64,000 nucleotides of DNA from positions 1 through 64,000 of the forward strand of contig CAMFGW010000004.1 of assembly GCA_945952025.1 (NCBI GenBank), given 5' to 3'. This DNA comes from an uncultured Paracoccaceae bacterium (GTDB lineage: Bacteria; Pseudomonadota; Alphaproteobacteria; Rhodobacterales; Rhodobacteraceae). Numbering within the stretch: position 1 is the stretch's first letter; each line of letters opens with the position of its first letter. The notes under the pieces were generated by a model. The model saw nothing but the letters and a program-made list of their open reading frames with translations, did not search any database and was not told where the DNA came from. A program made the position numbers and the translations under genes. This document shows, piece by piece, positions 39,880-52,045 of the stretch.

Positions 39880-40837
39880 CGATCATCGAGCCGGTATAGA
39901 CGATGAGCGCCGTCCAGATGATCGGGAAGGCGATCATCTTGGCGCGGTCGATCGGCTCATCAAAGGCGATGATCGCGGTCAGGAAGATCATGGTCGGCGC
40001 GATATATTGCATGATGCCGATGGTCGAGAGCCGCAGCAGCTTCGCGCCGTTGGCGTAAAGCATCAGCGGAACGGCCGTCACCAGACCGCAGCCGACAAGC
40101 AAGAGGTCCGTCGTGACATCGCTGTTGAGGAACGACCCCTGGCCCGTCACCCCAAGCCAGATCGCATAGCCGAGCGCGAAGGGGAAAAGCAGCATCACCT
40201 CAAGCGTGAAGCCCTGGTTCGGGCCGATGGGCAGGGACTTCTTGAAATAGGCGTAAAGGCCCCAGGTCGCCGTCAGGCTGAGCGAGATCAGCGGGATGCG
40301 CCCCGATTCCCAGGCCAGGATCGCCACGGCTAGTGCTGCGAGCCCGATGGCGACCTTCTGCGCGCCCGTCAGCCGCTCGCCCAAGAGCAGCCAGCCCAGA
40401 AAGACGCTGAAAAGCGGGTTGATGTAGTAGCCGAGCGCCGCGTCGAGCGTGTAGCCGTTCTGGATGGCCCAGACGTAGATCCCCCAGTTCACCGTGATGA
40501 GCGTCGCGGTGACCGCGGCCATGCCGATCATGCGCGGGCTTTTCAGCGCCGCGCGCAGCGCATCGGTGCGCTTGAGGACGATCAGCACGGCCAGGGCGAC
40601 CGGCACCGACCAGATAACGCGGTGGGCCAGAACCTCGACCGTGCCCACATGGCTCAGCGTCTTGAGGTAGACCGGAAGGAAGCCCCAGAGGAAATAGGCC
40701 GACAGCGCATAGACGAAGCCGCGCGGGCTGTCCTGCATCTGGTTTGCGGCCGGTTCTGGGCTTGGGGACACAGGGCTTGGGGACACAGGGCTGGGGGACA
40801 CAGGGCTGGGGGACAGGTGGAGGCGCGGGCCGGACAT
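39854..40837 (-). CDS. RarD-type EamA transporter; N-terminal SPSPV repeats, internal start possible at 40738
   Basis: [41 protein letters not shown], multi-TM. Confidence 0.88.
   Translation of the reverse strand: MSGPRLHLSPSPVSPSPVSPSPVSPSPEPAANQMQDSPRGFVYALSAYFLWGFLPVYLKTLSHVGTVEVLAHRVIWSVPVALAVLIVLKRTDALRAALKSPRMIGMAAVTATLITVNWGIYVWAIQNGYTLDAALGYYINPLFSVFLGWLLLGERLTGAQKVAIGLAALAVAILAWESGRIPLISLSLTATWGLYAYFKKSLPIGPNQGFTLEVMLLFPFALGYAIWLGVTGQGSFLNSDVTTDLLLVGCGLVTAVPLMLYANGAKLLRLSTIGIMQYIAPTMIFLTAIIAFDEPIDRAKMIAFPIIWTALIVYTGSMIVTARRARG
40758..40817. repeat. Tandem repeat, 4 x 15 bp (GGGCTTGGGGACACA / GGGCTGGGGGACACA)
   Basis: Direct reading; encodes SPSPV units on the minus strand at the RarD-like N-terminus. 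Confidence 0.9.
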
Positions 40838-40966
40838 GGTTCAACCAGGAACAGGGTGACCGCACGGCCCTAGCCGAGCGCCGCGCCAATCACCAACGGG
40901 AAATTGTGCCGGTGACAATCGGGGTGACAATCCCGGCATCAATCCGGCCTGCCGTCACAGCCACAT

Positions 40967-41851
40967 TCAGCGGCGGCGGGCCAGGTAGTCGCGGGTGAAA
41001 GAGGCATAGCCGTCCGCCGTCACCTTCAGCTCGTCGCGCATGATCTGGTGCAGGTCGGCCAGCCGGTGGAAGGGCGCCATCGGATAGACGTGATGCTCGA
41101 CATGATAGGGCATGTTCCAGGCCAGCGCGCGCACGATGCGGTTGGTGAAGGTGGTGCGGGTGTTTTCGAACATGTTGGCGACGAAGGGGCAATCGCCATG
41201 TTCGGCCAGAAGGTAGAGCCTGAGCGCCGGCATCCCGATCAGCGCGGGCGCCCACCAGACCCACCAGAGAAGGGGCGAGGCAAAAAGGCTCAGCGCGGCA
41301 GCCGCGTAGAGGGCCGCCATCACCCGCGCCTCGCGCGTCACGCGGGGCAGGGCGCCCTCTGGCAGGTAGTCCGCCCGTTCGCGGCCAAGGCAGAGCCGCA
41401 CCAGAAGCCGCGCGCCGGCCCACCAGTAGGGAAGGCCGCTCACATGCCAGACCCAGGTCGCGATGGTCGCGGGCTTTTCGGTCGCCAGTTCGGGATCGCG
41501 GCCGGGGATGTTGGTGTGGCGGTGGTGGGCCAGGTGGAAATAGCGGAACCACTCGAACGGCAGAAGGATCAACAGCCCCGCGAAGCGCCCGACCCAGTCG
41601 CTGAGCGCCGGGGTGCGGAAGGGGGTGCGGTGGGTGCATTCATGTTCCAGTGTGAACAGGAAGACGATCAGCACCCCCTGCACCGGCAATAGAAGCGGCC
41701 AGAAGGGAACGCGCAGGCCGATCAGCAGTCCCACCAGCAGGATCGCCCCCGCGTGGCCCGCCAGATGCCGAAGGCCGCGCGCGTCGCTCGTCGTCGTCAG
41801 GTCGGCCTTCACCTCGGCGGGCAGGCCCGACAGAAACGCTCGGTGATCCAT
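40967..41851 (-). CDS. Membrane fatty acid desaturase
   Basis: Histidine boxes HECTH, HLAHHRHTN, HVEHH. Confidence 0.88.
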   Translation of the reverse strand: MDHRAFLSGLPAEVKADLTTTSDARGLRHLAGHAGAILLVGLLIGLRVPFWPLLLPVQGVLIVFLFTLEHECTHRTPFRTPALSDWVGRFAGLLILLPFEWFRYFHLAHHRHTNIPGRDPELATEKPATIATWVWHVSGLPYWWAGARLLVRLCLGRERADYLPEGALPRVTREARVMAALYAAAALSLFASPLLWWVWWAPALIGMPALRLYLLAEHGDCPFVANMFENTRTTFTNRIVRALAWNMPYHVEHHVYPMAPFHRLADLHQIMRDELKVTADGYASFTRDYLARRR

Positions 41852-41866
41852 CGGTTGCCCTCCCGC

Positions 41867-42256
41867 CTAGTCCTCGCCGCCGGGCTGCCCCTCGAGCGTC
41901 TGAAGATGAAAGATCGCCAGCGCCCGGTGCAGGAACGGGTAGAGGATGATCGCGGCAAAGCCCGGATAGACGATGCCGCTGAAGATGGCATAGCAGCTTG
42001 CGAAGATCTTCGCCTCGTCGTCGGGCATCTGGTTCACCGGCCCCATGCCGGTCAGGATCATGCTGGCGTTGAGCAGGCTGTCGATCCAGTCGAGCCCCAC
42101 GAAATGGCGGTAGCCCAGAACGCCGATCCCCAGCGCCGTGAACAGAAAGCCGAAGGCGAAGACCGCAAAACGCAGGGCGATGCGGCTGAACTCGCGCAGC
42201 GGCATGGGGTCGGACTTGCGGCGCCGGTGGGGGCGGGGCTCGGCCGGGGTCGCCAT
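41867..42256 (-). CDS. Conserved membrane protein of unknown function
   Basis: 129 aa with 3 hydrophobic segments; SLLNASMILTGMGPVNQ. Confidence 0.7.
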   Translation of the reverse strand: MATPAEPRPHRRRKSDPMPLREFSRIALRFAVFAFGFLFTALGIGVLGYRHFVGLDWIDSLLNASMILTGMGPVNQMPDDEAKIFASCYAIFSGIVYPGFAAIILYPFLHRALAIFHLQTLEGQPGGED

Positions 42257-42260
42257 GGGC

Positions 42261-43574
<1,314 letters not shown>

Positions 43575-44483
43575 TTAGCCTGACGCGGGGGTGAGGGGAA
43601 GGGCGCGGGCGCGCGTGCGCTCGCGGGCGAAGGAGTAAAGGCCCGAAAGGATGATGATCGCGGCGCCCAGAAGGCTCAGCGGGTTCGGCCATTCGTTGAA
43701 GGCAAGGACGCCGATGATGATCGCAAAGAGCAGCCGCGCGTAGCGGAAGGGGGCCACGACCGACACCTCGCCGGTCCGCGCTGCCGCCACCACCGCCGCG
43801 TAACCGGCGCTGCCGAAGACGATGGCCCCCAGAAGGGCGAACGTCTCGGGCCGGTCCGGGACGACCGGCAGGGCGCCGTCCACCAGCCAGGACCAGGCCA
43901 TCATCGTCAGCCCCAGCAGGACGATCGACATCATGCCCCAGGCGGCGACCAGCGTCGTCGAGAAGCTTTCGGGGACGCGGCGGGTTGCCAGGTCGCGCAG
44001 CGCCAGCATCGCGACTGTCGGCACGACGAGCAGAGAGGCGGGATTGAACCCCTCGGCCCCCGGCTGGATGACCAGCACCACGCCGATGAAGCCCGCGACG
44101 ATCGCCGTCCACCGCCGCCAGCCGACGGCCGCCCCCATGAAGAGCGCCGCCGCCATGGTCGCGACCAGGGGCATCGCCTGAAGGATAGCCGACACGGTCG
44201 CAAGCGGGGCCAGCGTCAGGGCGATGATATAGGTGATCGACCCCAGCATCTCGCCCAGGTTTCGCGCGATGACCGCCGGATGCCAGAGCCCGCGTCCGAA
44301 AAGGCTCTGCCCCTCGCGCAGCGCGAGCGTCGAAAAGATCAGGGTCGAGGCCAGGCCGGCGACGAACAGCACCTCGCCGGCGGGGATACGCATGGCGACC
44401 CATTTCAGGAACATGTCCTCGACCGCGAAGAGCGCCATCGAGATCAGCATCAGCACGATCCCGCGCAGGTTTTCGGCACCCAT
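43575..44483 (-). CDS. DMT/EamA family transporter
   Basis: Ten hydrophobic segments, EamA repeats. Confidence 0.85.
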   Translation of the reverse strand: MGAENLRGIVLMLISMALFAVEDMFLKWVAMRIPAGEVLFVAGLASTLIFSTLALREGQSLFGRGLWHPAVIARNLGEMLGSITYIIALTLAPLATVSAILQAMPLVATMAAALFMGAAVGWRRWTAIVAGFIGVVLVIQPGAEGFNPASLLVVPTVAMLALRDLATRRVPESFSTTLVAAWGMMSIVLLGLTMMAWSWLVDGALPVVPDRPETFALLGAIVFGSAGYAAVVAAARTGEVSVVAPFRYARLLFAIIIGVLAFNEWPNPLSLLGAAIIILSGLYSFARERTRARALPLTPASG

Positions 44484-44486
44484 GGG

Positions 44487-44909
44487 TCAGTCCTTCCGTG
44501 GCGTCTTCAGCCGCCGGGCGAAGAGTTCGAGCCTGTGGCCGACCAGCCTGTAGCCCAGCCGCGCCGCGATCTTTTCCTGCAGCGCTTCGATTTCGGGGTC
44601 GACGAACTCGATCACGGTGCGCGTGTCGATGTCGATCAGATGGTCGTGGTGGGCGCGCTCTGCGTCCTCGTACCGCGTGCGGCCGTCGCCGAAGGCCACC
44701 TTTTCCAGGATCCCCTCGGCATCGAAGAGCTTCAGCGTCCGGTAGATCGTCGCGCGAGAGATCGTGGGGTCCACCGCCGCGACGCGCTGGTGCAGCAGGT
44801 CGGCATCTGGATGGTCGTCGGCGCCTTCCAGCACACGGGCGATGGTGCGGCGCTGGCCGGTCAGGCGCAGGCCGCGTGCCCGGCAGCGGTCTAGGATCGA
44901 CGGGGTCAT
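44487..44909 (-). CDS. Fur-family transcriptional regulator
   Basis: RLTGQRRTIARVLEGADDHPDADLLHQRV, TIYRTLKLFDAEGILEKV, AHHDHLIDIDTRTVIEFVDPEIEALQ. Confidence 0.9.
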   Translation of the reverse strand: MTPSILDRCRARGLRLTGQRRTIARVLEGADDHPDADLLHQRVAAVDPTISRATIYRTLKLFDAEGILEKVAFGDGRTRYEDAERAHHDHLIDIDTRTVIEFVDPEIEALQEKIAARLGYRLVGHRLELFARRLKTPRKD

Positions 44910-45098
44910 GGCGGCCTCACTTGCCGTCCGGTTTAGTGCCTTTTGCCGGGGGCTGGAAGGCCGGATCGGCGTTCCTTCCGGGTCTGCCGGTGCCCTTGCG
45001 GCCCACCTGCAACTTTCGCCCCGCGCCCGCTTGACGCCGCCCGCCGGTCTGCCTATAGCCAACCCCACGCTCGGGCGGCGATCCGGGCGGGTGGATGT

Positions 45099-45175
45099 GC
45101 GGTTGTAGCTCAGTTGGTTAGAGTACCGGCCTGTCACGCCGGGGGTCGCGGGTTCGAGCCCCGTCAACCGCGCCA
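45099..45175 (+). tRNA. tRNA-Asp (GTC)
   Basis: 77-nt cloverleaf GCGGTTGTAGCTCAGTTGGTTAGAGTACCGGCCTGTCACGCCGGGGGTCGCGGGTTCGAGCCCCGTCAACCGCGCCA; anticodon loop CTGTCAC. Confidence 0.96.
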
Positions 45176-45212
45176 CTCCTCCCCCCAAATCGCCGCCCGA
45201 GCCTGTTTACGC

Positions 45213-45289
45213 GCGGTTGTAGCTCAGTTGGTTAGAGTACCGGCCTGTCACGCCGGGGGTCGCGGGTTCGAGCCCCGTCAACCGCGCCA
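45213..45289 (+). tRNA. tRNA-Asp (GTC), identical second copy
   Basis: Identical 77-nt sequence to 45099-45175. Confidence 0.96.
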
Positions 45290-45320
45290 CTTTCCCCCCC
45301 CTCATGCCCCGGCACAGCGC

Positions 45321-45770
45321 CTAAAGCGTCAGCCTGTAGCGCACATGCCCGTCATGGGGGGTGAAGCTGTCATAGAGCCGGCGCGCGATCTCGTTCGTCA
45401 GTTCGGTGTTCCAGTAAAGCCGCTTCCACCCCCGCCCGCGCGCAAGTCCGATCAGGTCCTCGATCATCGCCCGCGCGACGCCCCGGCCCCGCGCATCGGG
45501 CGCCACGAACATGTCCTCCAGATAGCAGTCGTCGCCCATCACCCAGGTCGAGGGGTGGTGCTGGTAGATCGCAAAACCCACGACGCGCCCCCCGACCTCG
45601 GCCATGCGGCAGGCAAGGGGCGAGGCGGGCGACAGGAGCCGTTCCCAGGTGAATTCCGTGACCTCCGGCGCAAGCGCCAGCCCGTAATAGCCCATGAACC
45701 CCTGCCAGAGCCGAAGCCAGTCGGCCCGGTCTTGCGGCACCAGATCGCGGACCTTCACGGTTTCGTTCAT
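45321..45770 (-). CDS. GNAT-family N-acetyltransferase
   Basis: VKVRDLVPQDRADWLRLWQGFMGYYG, LEDMFVAPDARGRGVARAMIEDLI. Confidence 0.85.
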   Translation of the reverse strand: MNETVKVRDLVPQDRADWLRLWQGFMGYYGLALAPEVTEFTWERLLSPASPLACRMAEVGGRVVGFAIYQHHPSTWVMGDDCYLEDMFVAPDARGRGVARAMIEDLIGLARGRGWKRLYWNTELTNEIARRLYDSFTPHDGHVRYRLTL

Positions 45771-45988
45771 TTTCGTTATATATCCGTTAGTTGATCTATA
45801 TTCTTCACGGCGCCGCACGGGCTTTCACGTCTCCGTGCGGGGGGCTTCCCGGACGAATTCAGCCGCTGTAGCACTGCCCTTGCGACCGGGATCCAGCCGG
45901 GTCGGGCCACACGGTCTGACTGACACGACAGGACCCAGACGGTTGTTCATCCTAGGCCCCAGAGCGGGCCAATTCGGAGCTTTTTCCC

Positions 45989-46243
45989 ATGCGTTCTGCC
46001 CTTCTCCCCCTGGCTCTTGCTCTCTCCGTCGCGGTCGGCGGCGTCGCGCTCGCCGAAACGGCCACGGGTGTCGTAAAGTCCTACGACTCCAAGACCCACA
46101 TGGTCACGCTCGAGGATGGCACGATGTACAAAGTTCAAAAAAGCGCCCATGTGAAAGGCCTCAAGGCCGGCGAAAAAGTCACCGTGACCTTCAAGATGAA
46201 GGGCAAGGACATGGAAGCGAGCAAGATCGTCGCCTCGAAGTAA
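45989..46243 (+). CDS. DUF1344 small exported protein
   Basis: 84 aa, signal peptide, ATGVVKSYDSKTHMVTLEDGTMYKV. Confidence 0.85.
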   Translation: MRSALLPLALALSVAVGGVALAETATGVVKSYDSKTHMVTLEDGTMYKVQKSAHVKGLKAGEKVTVTFKMKGKDMEASKIVASK

Positions 46244-46350
46244 TCTGAGTTCGTCCATCTCCATCCAGCAAGCGGCGGGGGGCCCAGGCCCCTCGTCGTT
46301 TCCTTTTTGGCGCGGCCGCTGTGGCGCGAATCATGTGCGGCCCCGGCCCC

Positions 46351-47730
46351 TCAACCCGCCAGCTTGTCGATCATGCGCGCCCAGCTGCGGATGCCCTTGT
46401 GGAAGCTTTTCACGTCATACTTCTCGTTCGGCGAATGGATCGCGTCGTCATCGTTGGCAAAGCCCATCAGAAGCGCGTCCATGCCAAGGACCGACTTGAA
46501 GAAACCCGCGATCGGGATCGAGCCTCCGGCGCCCACGATCACGGCGGACCGGCCCCATTCGTCGGTCAGGGCGGCGCGGGCGGCCTCGAACTCGGGCCGG
46601 CCGGTCGCCATCACCACGGCCGGCGAGCCTTCGCTGTCGCGGTCCCAGCTGACGCGCGCATCGACCGGCAGGCGCGCCTCGACATGGGCGCGGATCTTCT
46701 TGCGCAGTTTTTCGGGATCCATCCGGCCAACCAGCCGGCAGGTCAGCTTGCAATGAGCCTCGGCCGGAATCACCGTCTTGCCGCCCGCGCCCTGATAGCC
46801 GCCCCAAAGCCCGTTGATCTCCAGCGTCGGGCGTGCCCACTGCTGTTCCAGCGTCGAAAACCCCTTCTCGCCGTGCGGCACGGTATAGCCGACGCTGGTC
46901 AGATAGTCCTTCTCGTCAAAGCCGGTCCTCTGCCATTCGGCGAGCGTCTGCGGGCTGACCGGATCGACGCCCTCATAGAATCCCTCGACCGCCACGCGGC
47001 CGTCCTCGTCATGGAAGCTGGCGATGATCTTCGAGATTTCGCGCAAGGGGTTCAGGCCGGGGCCGCCGTAATGGCCCGAGTGCAGGTCGATGCGCGGCCC
47101 GTAGAGGGTGAATTCGTCCTTCAGCATGCCGCGCAGCTGGCCGGTGATCGAGGGCACGCCTGGCGCGATCATGCCCGTGTCGCAGATCAGCGCGATGTCG
47201 GCGCGCAATTCGTCGGCATTGTCGCGCATGAAGGGGATGAGCGAGGGCGAGCCCGATTCCTCTTCGCCTTCCAGAAAGATCGTGACGCGGAAGGGCAGGG
47301 CGCCCTTTTCCGCGATCCAGGCCCGGCAGGCCTCGATGAAGGTCATCAGCTGGCCCTTGTCGTCCGAACTGCCCCGGCCGCGGATGACCGGCCCCTTCGC
47401 GGTGTCCTCGATTGCCGGGTCGAAGGGTTCGCGGTGCCAGAGCGACAGGGGATCGACCGGCTGAACGTCATAGTGGCCGTAGAACAGCACATGGCGTCCG
47501 CCCATCGGTCCGGCATGGGCGACGACCATCGGATGGCCCGGCGTCGCGCGCGCCTCGGCCTCGAACCCCATTGCGCGCAGGTCGGCCGCGATCCAGTCGG
47601 CGGCCCGCGCGCAGTCGGCGTTGAAGGCCGGATCGGTCGAGATCGAGGGGATGCGCAACAGGCCGAAGAGCCGGTCCATCGTCTCGGGCATGGTGCGGTC
47701 GATGCGGGTCAGGACGGCGTCGAGGGTCAT
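46351..47730 (-). CDS. M20-family dipeptidase/peptidase
   Basis: [47 protein letters not shown]. Confidence 0.92.
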   Translation of the reverse strand: MTLDAVLTRIDRTMPETMDRLFGLLRIPSISTDPAFNADCARAADWIAADLRAMGFEAEARATPGHPMVVAHAGPMGGRHVLFYGHYDVQPVDPLSLWHREPFDPAIEDTAKGPVIRGRGSSDDKGQLMTFIEACRAWIAEKGALPFRVTIFLEGEEESGSPSLIPFMRDNADELRADIALICDTGMIAPGVPSITGQLRGMLKDEFTLYGPRIDLHSGHYGGPGLNPLREISKIIASFHDEDGRVAVEGFYEGVDPVSPQTLAEWQRTGFDEKDYLTSVGYTVPHGEKGFSTLEQQWARPTLEINGLWGGYQGAGGKTVIPAEAHCKLTCRLVGRMDPEKLRKKIRAHVEARLPVDARVSWDRDSEGSPAVVMATGRPEFEAARAALTDEWGRSAVIVGAGGSIPIAGFFKSVLGMDALLMGFANDDDAIHSPNEKYDVKSFHKGIRSWARMIDKLAG

Positions 47731-47871
47731 GGGGCACTCCTTCGGGGATCAGGGTCGGCGCCGACCCTAGCAGCGCGCCGGTCCGCCGCAAGGGGCGGCC
47801 CTTCGCAGCCATGGGCAAAGACCGGCGGAGTCCGGCCGCCCGCGACGATTTGGCGCTCGCGCCGGGGGCAC

Positions 47872-47885
47872 TTGATCTCTATCAA
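47872..47885. promoter_or_regulatory. FNR/FnrL box upstream of hemA
   Basis: TTGATCTCTATCAA = perfect TTGAT-N4-ATCAA, 61 nt between box end and hemA ATG. Confidence 0.85.
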
Positions 47886-47946
47886 GGCGGCAGCGCCCGC
47901 GAACGGGGCAATCCCCTATCGATTCCAAAATCCGACCGGAAACGCC

Positions 47947-49170
47947 ATGGACTATTCTGCCGCACTCGACCGCGCCATCGCCAGCCTTCACGACGAAGGC
48001 CGCTACCGGACCTTCATCGACATCGAGCGGCAACGGGGCACCTTCCCCCGCGCCCGCTGGCGCCGTCCCGACGGGACCGAGCGCGAGATCACCGTCTGGT
48101 GCGGCAATGACTATCTGGGCATGGGCCAGCATCCGGCCGTCCTTGCCGCCATGCACGAGGCGATCGAGGTGTCGGGGGCCGGCACGGGCGGCACGCGCAA
48201 CATCTCGGGCACGACGCTCTATCACAAGCAGCTCGAGGCCGAGCTGGCCGACCTGCACGGGAAAGAGACGGCGCTGGTCTTTTCGTCGGCCTATGTCGCC
48301 AACGACGCGACGCTTTCGACGCTGCCGAAGCTCTTCCCCGGCCTCATCATCTATTCCGACGCGCTGAACCATGCCTCGATGATCGAGGGCGTGCGGCGGA
48401 ACGGCGGCGCCAAGCGCATCTTCCGGCACAATGATGTCGCGCACCTGCGCGCGCTTCTGGCCGCCGACGATCCGGCCGCGCCGAAGTTCATCGCCTTCGA
48501 GTCGCTCTATTCGATGGATGGCGACTTCGGCCCGATCGAGGCGATCTGCGACCTGGCCGACGAATTCGGCGCCCTGACCTACATCGACGAGGTCCACGCG
48601 GTCGGCCTTTACGGACCGCGCGGCGGCGGCGTCAGCGAACGCGACGGGCTTGCGGGACGGATCGACATCATCAACGGCACGCTCGCCAAGGCCTACGGCG
48701 TCTTCGGCGGCTATATCGCCACCTCGGCCCGCATGGCCGACGCGATCCGCAGCTATGCGCCGGGCTTCATCTTCACCACCTCGCTTCCGCCCGCGGTCGC
48801 CGCAGGCGCGGCGGCGTCGGTCGCGCACCTGAAAGGGGACAGCGCCCTGCGCGCGGCCCATCAGGCGCGGGCGAAGGCGGTCAAGATGCGGCTCAAGGGC
48901 CTTGGGCTGCCGCTCGTCGATCACGGCAGCCATGTCGTGCCGGTCCATGTCGGCGATCCGGTCCACTGCAAGCTGCTGTCGGACATGCTCCTGGACCGCT
49001 ACGGCATCTATGCCCAGCCGATCAACTTCCCGACAGTGCCGCGCGGGACCGAGCGGCTGCGTTTTACGCCCTCGCCGGTCCATTCGGCGGCGGATGTGGA
49101 CCAGCTGGTCGGCGCGCTCGACGCGCTCTGGTCTCATTGCGCGCTGAATCGTGCCGAGGCTTCTGCATAA
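47947..49170 (+). CDS. hemA: 5-aminolevulinate synthase
   Basis: [57 protein letters not shown]-lysine motif. Confidence 0.96.
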   Translation: MDYSAALDRAIASLHDEGRYRTFIDIERQRGTFPRARWRRPDGTEREITVWCGNDYLGMGQHPAVLAAMHEAIEVSGAGTGGTRNISGTTLYHKQLEAELADLHGKETALVFSSAYVANDATLSTLPKLFPGLIIYSDALNHASMIEGVRRNGGAKRIFRHNDVAHLRALLAADDPAAPKFIAFESLYSMDGDFGPIEAICDLADEFGALTYIDEVHAVGLYGPRGGGVSERDGLAGRIDIINGTLAKAYGVFGGYIATSARMADAIRSYAPGFIFTTSLPPAVAAGAAASVAHLKGDSALRAAHQARAKAVKMRLKGLGLPLVDHGSHVVPVHVGDPVHCKLLSDMLLDRYGIYAQPINFPTVPRGTERLRFTPSPVHSAADVDQLVGALDALWSHCALNRAEASA

Positions 49171-49280
49171 GGGCCTTATCCGGTGCATGAGGCCTTGCCC
49201 TGTGCTACAGAATCTTCAATAGGGCGGCAGGGTTCCATCGAATCGCAGACCGCCGGGGCGGGACACAGGGGCAAGTAGGC

Positions 49281-50531
49281 ATGATCGGACGGTGGCGCGC
49301 AGCCCCGGCACTAGAGGAAGACAAGCCCAAGGGCTTCGACGACTTCGAAATGCGCCTTGGCGACATCATGCGAGGAGAGCGTGCCACGCTCTCCAAGTCG
49401 CTTCTGGATGTTCAGCGCGAACTGCGCATCAAGGCCAGTCACATCGCCGCGATCGAGAATTGCGACATCTCGGCCTTCGAGACGCCGGGCTTCATCGCGG
49501 GCTACGTCCGGTCCTACTCGCGCTATCTGGGGCTTGACCCCGAATGGGCCTTCCAGCGCTTCTGCGCCGAGGCGAACTTCACCGTCGCGCACGGCATGTC
49601 GGCGGCCGCATCAGGCCCGGCGACCGGGCGGCGCAAGATCGACTATGCCGAGCCGCTCGCCAACCCCAACGCGACCTTCGTGCCGCGCGGGCCGAAGATG
49701 TTTTCCGGCATCCAGCCCGGCGCCGTGGGGTCGGTCCTTGTGCTGGCGCTGGTCCTGGGCGGCATCGGCTTCGGCAGCTGGTATGCGCTTCAGGAGGTGC
49801 AGCGCGTGACGCTCGCGCCCCTCGACCAGACGCCCGGCGTCGTGGCCGACATAGGCGCCCTGTCGGGGGCCCAGTCCTCGGCCCCCGCGCCGGTGCCGAC
49901 GGGGCCTGCCGTGACCGCGCTTCCGGTAGCGGACGTGCAGCCCGATCCGCAGGCGCTTGACCATCTGTACCGCCCGCAACCGCTCGACAAGCCGGTGCTG
50001 GTGCCCCGCGACGGGCCGATCGCGACGATCGACCCCAACAGCGTCGGCCTGCTGGCCCAGTCCGCGACCGACAGTGCGGTCAGCGAGGCGCTTTCGACCC
50101 CTCAGCTTGGCGAGACGCCGGTGCAGGTCGTTGCCGCGCAGGACGTGCCCGACGTGCAGATCATCGCCGCGCGGCCCTCGTGGGTGCGGGTGCAGGCGGC
50201 CGACGGCACGATCCTGTTCGAGAAAGTCATGGACGCGGGCGAGCGTTACACCGTCCCCGCGACCGACGTGCCGCCGACGCTGCGCACCGGTGAAAGCGGC
50301 GCGGTCTTCTTTGCGGTGAAGGGCCAGACCTACGGTCCGGCCGGGGGTGCCGGGCAGGTGACGAAGAACATCGCGCTGACGCCCGACGCGCTGACGCAGC
50401 GCTATGCGGCGGCGGACCCCGCGTCCGACGAAGGGCTGGCGCGCGCCGTGGCGCTCGCCTCGAACGCCCAGCCCGCACCGACGCCCGCCGATCCGACTGC
50501 CGATCCGGCTGCGGCACCCACCAGCCCCTGA
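49281..50531 (+). CDS. RodZ-like HTH / DUF4115 protein
   Basis: N-terminal HTH (RATLSKSLLDVQRELRIKASHIAAIENCDISAF), central TM, C-terminal RPSWVRVQAADGTILFEKVMDAGERYTVPA. Confidence 0.88.
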   Translation: MIGRWRAAPALEEDKPKGFDDFEMRLGDIMRGERATLSKSLLDVQRELRIKASHIAAIENCDISAFETPGFIAGYVRSYSRYLGLDPEWAFQRFCAEANFTVAHGMSAAASGPATGRRKIDYAEPLANPNATFVPRGPKMFSGIQPGAVGSVLVLALVLGGIGFGSWYALQEVQRVTLAPLDQTPGVVADIGALSGAQSSAPAPVPTGPAVTALPVADVQPDPQALDHLYRPQPLDKPVLVPRDGPIATIDPNSVGLLAQSATDSAVSEALSTPQLGETPVQVVAAQDVPDVQIIAARPSWVRVQAADGTILFEKVMDAGERYTVPATDVPPTLRTGESGAVFFAVKGQTYGPAGGAGQVTKNIALTPDALTQRYAAADPASDEGLARAVALASNAQPAPTPADPTADPAAAPTSP

Positions 50532-50551
50532 TCCGACGTCGGCCCCAGGCT

Positions 50552-50765
50552 GGCAGGGGCCGTTGACCCTGCCATGCGAAGGCCAAGCCTTTTGTCCCGG
50601 CCGGTGGCGCAGAGGCCATCGGCCAGCGCCCGCCCCGCCGATGGCGGGCGCTCCGCGCCCACCGGGGCAGGCGCTGGCCTTTGGTGGTGAGTGACACCAG
50701 CGGTCCAGCGGAGCCGCTTCCACACGGGCGGGGGAAACCTATAGGTTTCCCGATCCCGCCCGGCC
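50552..50765 (-). repeat. Dispersed intergenic multi-hairpin element, copy B (inverted relative to A)
   Basis: Same ordered blocks as copy A on the minus strand; contains perfect 20-bp palindrome GGGAAACCTATAGGTTTCCC (50732-50751). Confidence 0.88.
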
Positions 50766-50877
50766 CGACCACAGGGCGTTGTCGGACCAGGGACAGGCCC
50801 CCCAGCCCCGGCCTTCCTTGCGTCGCCCCCCGGACCGGCCTATCTAGCCCCTGACCCCGCATCGAAGGGCTGGCCCC

Positions 50878-52014
50878 ATGTCGCACAATCCCATCCGCCC
50901 CTGGCGCAACATCACCCGCCGCCCCTCGCGGCAGGTCATGGTCGGGCGCGTGCCCGTGGGGGGCGATGCGCCGATCTCGGTCCAGACCATGACCAACACC
51001 ATCACCTCGGACGTGAAGGCAACGGTCGAGCAGATCCAGCGCGCCGCCGCCGCAGGCGCCGACATCGTGCGCGTCTCGACCCCCGACCAGGATGCGACCC
51101 GCGCGCTCAGGGCCATCGTCGCGGAAAGCCCGGTGCCGATCGTCGCCGACATCCATTTCCACTACAAACGCGCGATCGAGGCGGCAGAGGCGGGCGCGGC
51201 CTGCCTCAGGATCAACCCCGGCAATATCGGCGACGCCACCCGCGTGGCCGAGGTGGTGAAGGCCGCGCGCGACCATGGCTGTTCGATCCGGATCGGCGTC
51301 AACGCAGGTTCGCTCGAACGCCACCTTCTGGAGAAATACGGCGAACCCTGCCCAGAGGCTATGGTCGAAAGCGGGCTCGACCATATCAAGCTCTTGCAGG
51401 ACAACGATTTTCACGAATTCAAGATCAGCGTGAAGGCGTCCGACGTCTTCCTGGCTGCCGCCGCCTACCAGCAGCTTGCCGATGCGACCGACGCGCCGAT
51501 CCACCTGGGCATCACCGAGGCCGGCGGCCTTGTGTCCGGCACGGTGAAGTCGGCGATCGGGCTCGGCAACCTGCTCTGGTCCGGGATCGGCGACACGATC
51601 CGCGTCTCGCTCTCGGCCGATCCGGTCGAGGAGGTGAAGGTCGGGTTCGAGATCCTGAAGTCGCTCGGCCTGCGCCACCGGGGGGTCAACATCATCTCGT
51701 GCCCCTCCTGCGCGCGTCAGGGCTTCGACGTGATCGCGACCGTGTCAGAGCTGGAAAAGCGGCTTGAACACGTCAAGACGCCGCTCTCGCTCTCGATCAT
51801 CGGCTGTGTGGTGAACGGGCCGGGCGAGGCGCTGATGACCGACCTCGGCTTCACCGGCGGGGGTGCGGGGGCGGGGATGGTCTATGTGGCCGGCAAGCAG
51901 AGCCACAAGATGACCAATGCCCAGATGATCGACCATATCGTCGAACTGGTCGAAGAGCGCGCCGCGAAGATCGAGGCGGAAGCCGCCACCGCCACCGCCC
52001 CAGCCACGGATTGA
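50878..52014 (+). CDS. ispG: 4-hydroxy-3-methylbut-2-enyl diphosphate synthase
   Basis: [45 protein letters not shown]. Confidence 0.96.
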   Translation: MSHNPIRPWRNITRRPSRQVMVGRVPVGGDAPISVQTMTNTITSDVKATVEQIQRAAAAGADIVRVSTPDQDATRALRAIVAESPVPIVADIHFHYKRAIEAAEAGAACLRINPGNIGDATRVAEVVKAARDHGCSIRIGVNAGSLERHLLEKYGEPCPEAMVESGLDHIKLLQDNDFHEFKISVKASDVFLAAAAYQQLADATDAPIHLGITEAGGLVSGTVKSAIGLGNLLWSGIGDTIRVSLSADPVEEVKVGFEILKSLGLRHRGVNIISCPSCARQGFDVIATVSELEKRLEHVKTPLSLSIIGCVVNGPGEALMTDLGFTGGGAGAGMVYVAGKQSHKMTNAQMIDHIVELVEERAAKIEAEAATATAPATD

Positions 52015-52045
52015 CCCCGCGCGCCGGGGCGGATAGCTGACCGCC

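Noticed and set aside
44943-45794. 283-aa ORF containing VVAQLVRVPACHAGGRGFEPRQPRH twice
   Set aside because: It is a translation across the two tRNA-Asp genes; a classic spurious tRNA-derived protein pattern.
46274-46305. GC-rich possible terminator after the DUF1344 gene
   Set aside because: Stem is imperfect and the T-rich tract is distant; too weak to list.
46321-47946. N-terminal extension of the 949-aa ORF ending in hemA
   Set aside because: The extension is antisense to the M20 peptidase; true ALAS starts at 47947.
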